Origin: Elusimicrobiota bacterium
Lineage (GTDB): Bacteria > Elusimicrobiota > Elusimicrobia > Elusimicrobiales > UBA9959
Assembly (NCBI GenBank): GCA_030637365.1
Contig: DAOWGR010000086.1
Span: 1-10,304, forward strand
Direction of reading: 5' to 3'
Length of the DNA stretch: 10,304 nucleotides
Under the pieces are notes generated by a model that saw only the letters and a list, made by a program, of their open reading frames with translations, was not told the DNA's origin and did no database searches. Both the position numbers and the translations under genes were made by a program. Shown here in pieces: positions 6,103 to 10,304 of this stretch (position 1 is the first letter of the stretch; the number at the start of each line of letters is the position of its first letter).

Positions 6103-9100
6103 ATGAAAAAGATTATATTAGCGGTTTTGTTTATTCAGTCGCTTTTTTTTAGTTTTAATGTCGGCGCTTATGAGAAATTGGAGTTTAAAGGGCAAATCAA
6201 AAATTCAGCTCTTACAAAACCGATAGATATTGCCGTTTGCGGAACAAATATATCCGTCATAGATTCAAGAGCGAAATCTTTGCTCATATTTGACAGTAAG
6301 GGCAAATTGTTAAAAAATACAAATACGAAGCTTAAATTTCCTTCGGCTGTAGCTTGTTCCGAGTCAAAGATTTATGTAGCCGATTCCAAGAACTCCGAAA
6401 TCAATGTATTTGATTTTACCGGAAAATTTCTTTGGTCCTTTGCCGGCAAAGGCTCCATGCCGGGCCAGCTCAGCGGGCCATTGGGCATGGATGTGGGTCC
6501 GAATAACAAAATTTATATTGCCAATACCGGCAATAAAAGAATAGAAACTTATAATTTGGACGGCATATTTATTTATGGTTTTCCATCCGTAACGGCGGAT
6601 GGAAAAACTAAGATTTCGCCGTTCAAAATCAGCGTTGACAGAGAGTTAAATATATACGCGTCTGACAAAAAAGGGAAAATAATTATAAAATACGACGCTT
6701 TTGGCAAGGTTTTAAAAGAGTTTGCTTTCAATAATAGCGGTATTGCCGTTGATGATTACGGTTTCATTTATATTGTGGATTCAAAAAAAGGGAAGATTAA
6801 GGAAATATCTCCCGCCGGAGAGGTGCTTGGCACTTTCGGCATTCGCGGAAAAGGAAAAAGCGAATTTTTGGATTTAAGCGATATTGAAGCGAACGGGAGA
6901 GGGAATATTTATTTGAGCGACGCGGGCAATAAGAAAATTGTAACCATAGCCCTTGAAAATAAACTTAAGAAAAAAAAACTTAACCCCGGCGCTTTATCAG
7001 CCATGTTCAACTTGAAAGGCCCTTCTGAAAAATTTATCCATAAAACAAACGCGTTTTTTGTTTTAGATAACGGCTCCATAATAGCGGCGTTTCCTGAAAC
7101 CAAGGAAGTGGCGCTTATAGGCAAAAAAGGCAAAAAAACTTTTTCCAGATATGGAAAAGAGCAGGGTCAAACAAATAAACCGTTAGGATTTTCGACTGAT
7201 AAGAAAGGCCGTATTTTTATCGCTGATACCGGAAACAATAGAATTCAGATTTTCAGCTCGGATGGCGGTTTTTTGAATATGTTTGGCGAAAAGGGAAGAA
7301 AAGAAGGCAAATTTAGCGCTCCTCAAAACTTAACTCTAAACAAGGAAGACCGAGTGTATATCGCGGATACAAAGAACAAAAGATTGCAGGCTTTTAACTC
7401 GGACGGCTTTTTTCTTTTTACGATTGGGCCTGAAATAGGAAATGTTAATTTGAGAAAGCCCATAGATGTTAAATGCGATGAAAAAGGCAATGTTTATATT
7501 CTGGACGCGGATTTAAAGAAAGTAATTGTAACGGATGCTTCGGGAAAGTTTATCAAAGTGTGGGATGATTCGGGCAAATTGGAAGAGCCTCTCGCTTTGG
7601 CGTATGATATGAAGGGATATTTTTATATCCTGGACGCGGGTGTTTCCAGCGTTAAAATTTTTGATAAAGCCGGAAAGTTTGTAACCGGTTTCTTTTCCAA
7701 GGGCAAAGGCGACAGGGAGCTTAATGAGCCGTCGCATATGGTTTTTTCAAATGATAAGCTTTATATTTCAGATATGGAAAAATCCGTTATTGTCGCTTTT
7801 GATATTAAATATATTCCCTCAATGCCGGCTTTGCCCAAGGCTTCTCTGAAAAAAGGCAATGTAAGCGTTTCTTTTAAATCGGATGACAATGGCAGGATAA
7901 AAAAATATCTGGTTTACAGAAAATCGGGAGATAAGGAATATTCCAAGCTTGGCGAGCTGAAGAAAGGAAAATATTTGGATGGAAATTTAGCCGGCGGAGC
8001 CACTTATTATTACGCTATGGCGGCGGTTTCACATGATGGAGAGGAAAGCTCTTTGTCCATGCCCGCGTCGGTTTATGTCAAGGGTGTTAAAAAACCGGCT
8101 TTTGATAATATAGCGCCGGTTGAAATTATTCCCACCGATTTGGGATATGTGTTTTCGGCGAATTATAAATATTATCTTAAAAATCCCATAGGCAAGGTCA
8201 AGATAAAGAACAATACCGACAGTTCTTTCAGTAATGTCAAGTTCTCTTTTTATCTTAAGGATTTTATGGATTTTCCTTCAGACAGCATAATAAAGGAAAT
8301 AGCCGCCAATAAAGAGACCGAAGTAAATCTCATGGGAACGCTTAATAATAGAATTTTGAGCATAACCGAAGACACTCCCATTCAGGCTCAGCTTACAGTC
8401 ACCTACTATGACGGCGGTGAAGAGAAAAAGATTACCTTAAATAAACCTCTTAAAGTTCTTTCAAAAAACGCGATAGTATGGGACAGGCCGGAGCGGCTTG
8501 CTAATTTCATCACCCCCAAAGACACTCCCGTATTTTCATTCAGTCGTTTTTCTTTAGTGGCAAAATCCAAGTTTGAGAAAGAAGCGAAGCTTATTGATGA
8601 AAATATATTCAAGGTTCTATTGCTGTGGGAGGCATTGGGCGATTATGGAATAAGTTATTTGCAGGACCCCGTTAATCCTTATTCGGCCATAAAATCTTCG
8701 GGCGCTCAAGCTTTGGATACCGTTCAATTTCCGAGAAACACATTGAAAATGAGAAGCGGAGATTGCGACGATTTAACAGCCTTATTGGCTTCCTTGCTTG
8801 AGGCTTCGGGCGTTCACGCCGCGCTTTTGGATTATCCAAGCCATATAGCTCTTATGTTTGACACGGAAAAAGCCAATCCCCAAGAGACCGGCATTCCGGC
8901 CGAGTATCTTATAAAACGGGATAATACCTATTGGGTCGGTCTTGAAACAACTTTGCTGGGCAAAGACTTCTTTGACGCGATAAAGCATCAGGCCGTGATG
9001 TACAGGGAGAATAAAAAGGATGTTAAGGCGATAGATGTGCGCACAGCCTGGACATTTTTTGAGCCCGTTACGCTTCCTGAAAGCGATAAGGATTTTTCCG

Positions 9101-9555
9101 ATAGAAAAAGAAAAAAATTGGATGAAAAAATAACCGAAGCCATAAAATCTCTTTCAAATGTCAGGTATAATTACCTTAAGAAGCGGTATAAAGCGGTATT
9201 AAGGACTAAGCCCAATGACAGAGAAACTCTTATAAATTTCGGCATACTGTACGCTGAATATGGCGAATATAAAAATGCTCGCAAGCATTTAAAGAAATTA
9301 TTGGATGAGGACGCTCTTGATGCCACTGTTTTAAACAATATGGGCAATATTGAATTCTTGGAAGGCAAATACGAGAAAGCCAAGGAATATTATTTCAAAG
9401 CTTCAAGAGCCGATGGTTATGACGCGAACATTTGGCTTAATCTTGCCAGAGTTTCCGTTAAACTGGGAAAGAAGGACGATGTTAAAGCTTTTGTCAAAAA
9501 AGCCATAAAATTAGATTCAAGCCTTAAAGTGATTGGCTCGAAATTAATAAAGTAA
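6103..9555 (+). CDS. exported multidomain protein: NHL beta-propellers, FN3-like, transglutaminase-like, TPR
   Basis: The 1150 residues open with a Sec signal peptide (MKKIILAVLF through about residue 22, cleavage near VGA-YE), so the protein acts outside the cytoplasm. Residues about 40-570 hold at least eleven NHL-type blades with the pattern (I/V)YIADTGNxRI...F. Examples start at residues 137, 371 and 418, with further units at 91, 184, 222, 269, 464, 507 and 553. This is enough for two six-bladed propellers. Residues 575-660 look fibronectin III-like (KKYLVYRKSG, ATYYYAMAAV). Residues 670-790 look like an Ig-like beta domain. Residues 830-950 resemble the transglutaminase-like fold: C888 in SGDCDDLTALLASLLEASG, H914 in YPSHIALMFD, and E948 in WVGLETT as a possible third member. 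Residues 1024-1150 form about three TPRs. AAGGAG five bases upstream supports the start. Propellers and TPRs usually bind partners. The enzyme domain could be a protease, a crosslinker or an inactive binder. The substrate is unknown. Confidence 0.88.
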   Translation: MKKIILAVLFIQSLFFSFNVGAYEKLEFKGQIKNSALTKPIDIAVCGTNISVIDSRAKSLLIFDSKGKLLKNTNTKLKFPSAVACSESKIYVADSKNSEINVFDFTGKFLWSFAGKGSMPGQLSGPLGMDVGPNNKIYIANTGNKRIETYNLDGIFIYGFPSVTADGKTKISPFKISVDRELNIYASDKKGKIIIKYDAFGKVLKEFAFNNSGIAVDDYGFIYIVDSKKGKIKEISPAGEVLGTFGIRGKGKSEFLDLSDIEANGRGNIYLSDAGNKKIVTIALENKLKKKKLNPGALSAMFNLKGPSEKFIHKTNAFFVLDNGSIIAAFPETKEVALIGKKGKKTFSRYGKEQGQTNKPLGFSTDKKGRIFIADTGNNRIQIFSSDGGFLNMFGEKGRKEGKFSAPQNLTLNKEDRVYIADTKNKRLQAFNSDGFFLFTIGPEIGNVNLRKPIDVKCDEKGNVYILDADLKKVIVTDASGKFIKVWDDSGKLEEPLALAYDMKGYFYILDAGVSSVKIFDKAGKFVTGFFSKGKGDRELNEPSHMVFSNDKLYISDMEKSVIVAFDIKYIPSMPALPKASLKKGNVSVSFKSDDNGRIKKYLVYRKSGDKEYSKLGELKKGKYLDGNLAGGATYYYAMAAVSHDGEESSLSMPASVYVKGVKKPAFDNIAPVEIIPTDLGYVFSANYKYYLKNPIGKVKIKNNTDSSFSNVKFSFYLKDFMDFPSDSIIKEIAANKETEVNLMGTLNNRILSITEDTPIQAQLTVTYYDGGEEKKITLNKPLKVLSKNAIVWDRPERLANFITPKDTPVFSFSRFSLVAKSKFEKEAKLIDENIFKVLLLWEALGDYGISYLQDPVNPYSAIKSSGAQALDTVQFPRNTLKMRSGDCDDLTALLASLLEASGVHAALLDYPSHIALMFDTEKANPQETGIPAEYLIKRDNTYWVGLETTLLGKDFFDAIKHQAVMYRENKKDVKAIDVRTAWTFFEPVTLPESDKDFSDRKRKKLDEKITEAIKSLSNVRYNYLKKRYKAVLRTKPNDRETLINFGILYAEYGEYKNARKHLKKLLDEDALDATVLNNMGNIEFLEGKYEKAKEYYFKASRADGYDANIWLNLARVSVKLGKKDDVKAFVKKAIKLDSSLKVIGSKLIK

Positions 9556-9606
9556 AACCATTTTTTGACCTGAAGTTTGGGTTCAGTGTGTGGTTATGGC
9601 ATAACT

Positions 9607-9650
9607 CTCCAGAATCGGAGATTTGCATAAGCAAATTTCTTACTCGGGAG
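9607..9650 (+). other. two-tier hairpin downstream of the multidomain gene
   Basis: GAGATTTGC (9618-9626) pairs with GCAAATTTC (9631-9639) through nine pairs including one G-U, closing an ATAA loop. CTCC (9607-9610) and GGAG (9647-9650) form an outer clamp. GATTTGC recurs at 9685-9691 and could compete for the same partner. There is no T-run after it, so it is not a standard intrinsic terminator. It could still protect the 3' end of the upstream transcript. Confidence 0.4.
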
Positions 9651-9768
9651 TGGTGGCGGTAGGATGGATCGGGTAGAAATTGGTGATTTGCAAAATGTAA
9701 CTAATGTCTATTGATTGTTAACTGATTCTGGTGTATGCTGTAAAAGAAATAGTTTAGAGTCAAAAAAT

Positions 9769-9782
9769 AGAAGCAAGAAGCA
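9769..9782 (+). repeat. AGAAGCA heptamer pair
   Basis: AGAAGCA occurs twice in tandem within a purine-rich stretch upstream of the 9908 gene. The same heptamer begins the array after sdhA (sense strand, 2992-2998), on the opposite genome strand but also in the sense of its downstream gene. Confidence 0.5.
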
Positions 9783-9839
9783 GATAAAAACAGGCGAAGG
9801 TAGATAATAAGCGGGAAGCGCAATAAGGTATAGGTGTGG

Positions 9840-9863
9840 AAATAAGGAGTTTCCTTATTTTTT
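9840..9863 (+). terminator. terminator-like or attenuator-like hairpin before the 9908 gene
   Basis: AAATAAGGA (9840-9848) pairs perfectly with TCCTTATTT (9852-9860) around a GTT loop, and Ts continue to 9863. The form is that of an intrinsic terminator, but only two pairs are G-C, so it would be weak. It lies 45 bases before the next start codon, too close to be a simple end for the gene 280 bases upstream. A leader attenuator, or a copy of the spacer module also seen at 4983-4999, is as likely. Confidence 0.4.
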
Positions 9864-9907
9864 AACCTTAATCTCTACCTAATACCTGCAGTTTAATTGG
9901 AGGCTGC

Positions 9908-10201
9908 ATGAAAAAAATATTATTTATTCTTATTTTGGTTTTTACCGCAAATACCTGTTTCGCGGCAAGCGGCGGCGGTTTTATGGGCTGGTATAAAAAT
10001 GTTTTAAAAAGCTTAAACGCCAAAATTGAAAAACGGCTTGCTCCCAAGGTGCGCATAAGCGCTGTGGCGGCTGTGAGGGGAGCGGATCAAAGCGCGGACC
10101 CGATGGAATTGTATTGGAAAGGCGGTATGACCGAGAAGGCGGCCAAGAAGCTTGATAAAGAGAAAAAAGAATTTGTCGCCGCCGTTGAAAAAGTTGTTTA
10201 A
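9908..10201 (+). CDS. small exported helical protein, probably truncated by a premature stop
   Basis: The 97 codons begin MKKILFILILVF, a clear Sec signal peptide with likely cleavage after about residue 19 or 20 (TCFA-AS). The mature part is short, basic and lysine/alanine-rich. It has a GGG turn, then predicted helices (MGWYKNVLKSLNAKIEKRL, and the KAAKKLDKEKKEF region). C17 is not in a good lipobox. The start follows GGAGG by only four bases, a tight spacing. The reading frame ends at TAA (10199-10201) but continues as protein-like sequence to the window edge, so the annotated product is probably only the front part of a longer ancestral protein. I do not recognise the family. Confidence 0.6.
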   Translation: MKKILFILILVFTANTCFAASGGGFMGWYKNVLKSLNAKIEKRLAPKVRISAVAAVRGADQSADPMELYWKGGMTEKAAKKLDKEKKEFVAAVEKVV

Positions 10202-10304
10202 GGTAAAACCGAGGATGGAAAAACACTTCTTGAAGCCTTTATAAAGAATAATCCCGACAGTTTGTATCTCAAAGACGCGAAAGAAGCTTTATCCAAGCTT
10301 CCCG
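10202..10304 (+). pseudogene. in-frame continuation of the 9908 gene beyond its stop
   Basis: Immediately after the TAA the same frame stays open for 34 codons to the window edge. It reads GKTEDGKTLLEAF, then IKNNPDSLYLKDAKEALSKLP. The second part resembles the helix-turn-helix of TPR-type envelope proteins, where a 'FIKxxPDS.Y...A..AL' pattern is common. No start codon in this frame follows the stop. The simplest reading is one codon mutated to TAA (for example from AAA or GAA). A sequencing error or stop readthrough are alternatives. Confidence 0.5.

Larger units (their letters stand above)
9556..9907. other. 352-base spacer with repeats and hairpins, no gene
   Basis: All frames are broken by stops. 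The left part has a T-run right after the stop codon (9561-9566), a weak CTGAA/TTCAG pairing (9571-9585), and a two-tier hairpin (9607-9650). From about 9735 the plus strand is strongly purine-rich and includes the AGAAGCA heptamer pair. A terminator-like stem (9840-9863) and a GGAGG site (9899-9903) complete it. TTGTTA (9714-9719) with TGTAAA nearby is a very weak promoter candidate for the next gene. Confidence 0.5.

Noticed and set aside
9571..9585. CTGAA/TTCAG stem as the terminator of the 6103 gene
   Set aside because: Only five pairs and no T-run after it; the nearby T-run at 9561-9566 precedes the stem.
9714..9740. TTGTTA with TGTAAA as a promoter for the 9908 gene
   Set aside because: Both hexamers match the consensus poorly, in AT-rich DNA, so this is not distinguishable from chance.
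9981..10226. 81-residue minus-strand frame opposite the small exported protein
   Set aside because: It covers the plus-strand gene with the signal peptide and good ribosome site, and shows no features of its own.

Overview
The window comes from an AT-rich bacterium that probably has a Gram-negative-type envelope: three genes begin with Sec signal peptides, and strong GGAGG/AAGGAG ribosome binding sites precede every gene. The respiratory genes resemble those of anaerobes and facultative anaerobes that use the di-heme, single-membrane-subunit ('type B') succinate:quinone oxidoreductase, as in Bacteroidetes, Campylobacterota, Bacillus and several uncultured phyla. I cannot assign a phylum from sequence alone.

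Layout. On the minus strand, reading from about 5900 down to 1, lie sdhC (cytochrome b), sdhA (flavoprotein), sdhB (iron-sulfur protein), a single-chain class I fumarase, and the first 12 codons of another exported protein that runs off the left edge. On the plus strand, diverging from sdhC at 6103, is a 1150-residue exported protein. It carries a double NHL-type beta-propeller, a fibronectin III-like domain, an Ig-like linker, a transglutaminase-like domain with Cys and His in place, and C-terminal TPRs. After a 352-base spacer comes a small exported helical protein (9908-10201). Its frame stays open and protein-like past a TAA stop to the window edge, which suggests a nonsense-interrupted gene.

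How the genes work together. SdhCAB interconverts succinate and fumarate at the membrane while reducing or oxidising quinone, and the fumarase interconverts fumarate and malate. The cluster is therefore a compact C4-dicarboxylate module. It could run oxidatively (TCA cycle) or reductively (fumarate respiration); the sequence does not decide this. The divergent propeller/transglutaminase/TPR protein has no visible metabolic link to it.

The most unusual part of the window is its intergenic DNA. Spacers inside the sdh-fum cluster are long for such an operon (323, 114 and 216 bases). They hold short degenerate direct repeats (heptamers near AGAAGCA or AGTYRCA), a recurring AAATAAGGA...TCCTTA module, and, between sdhC and sdhA, a locally more GC-rich block of long inverted repeats that can form mutually exclusive stems. 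The same heptamer and hairpin module recur upstream of the 9908 gene, each time in the sense orientation of the downstream gene. I saw no CRISPR, insertion sequence, tRNA or rRNA.
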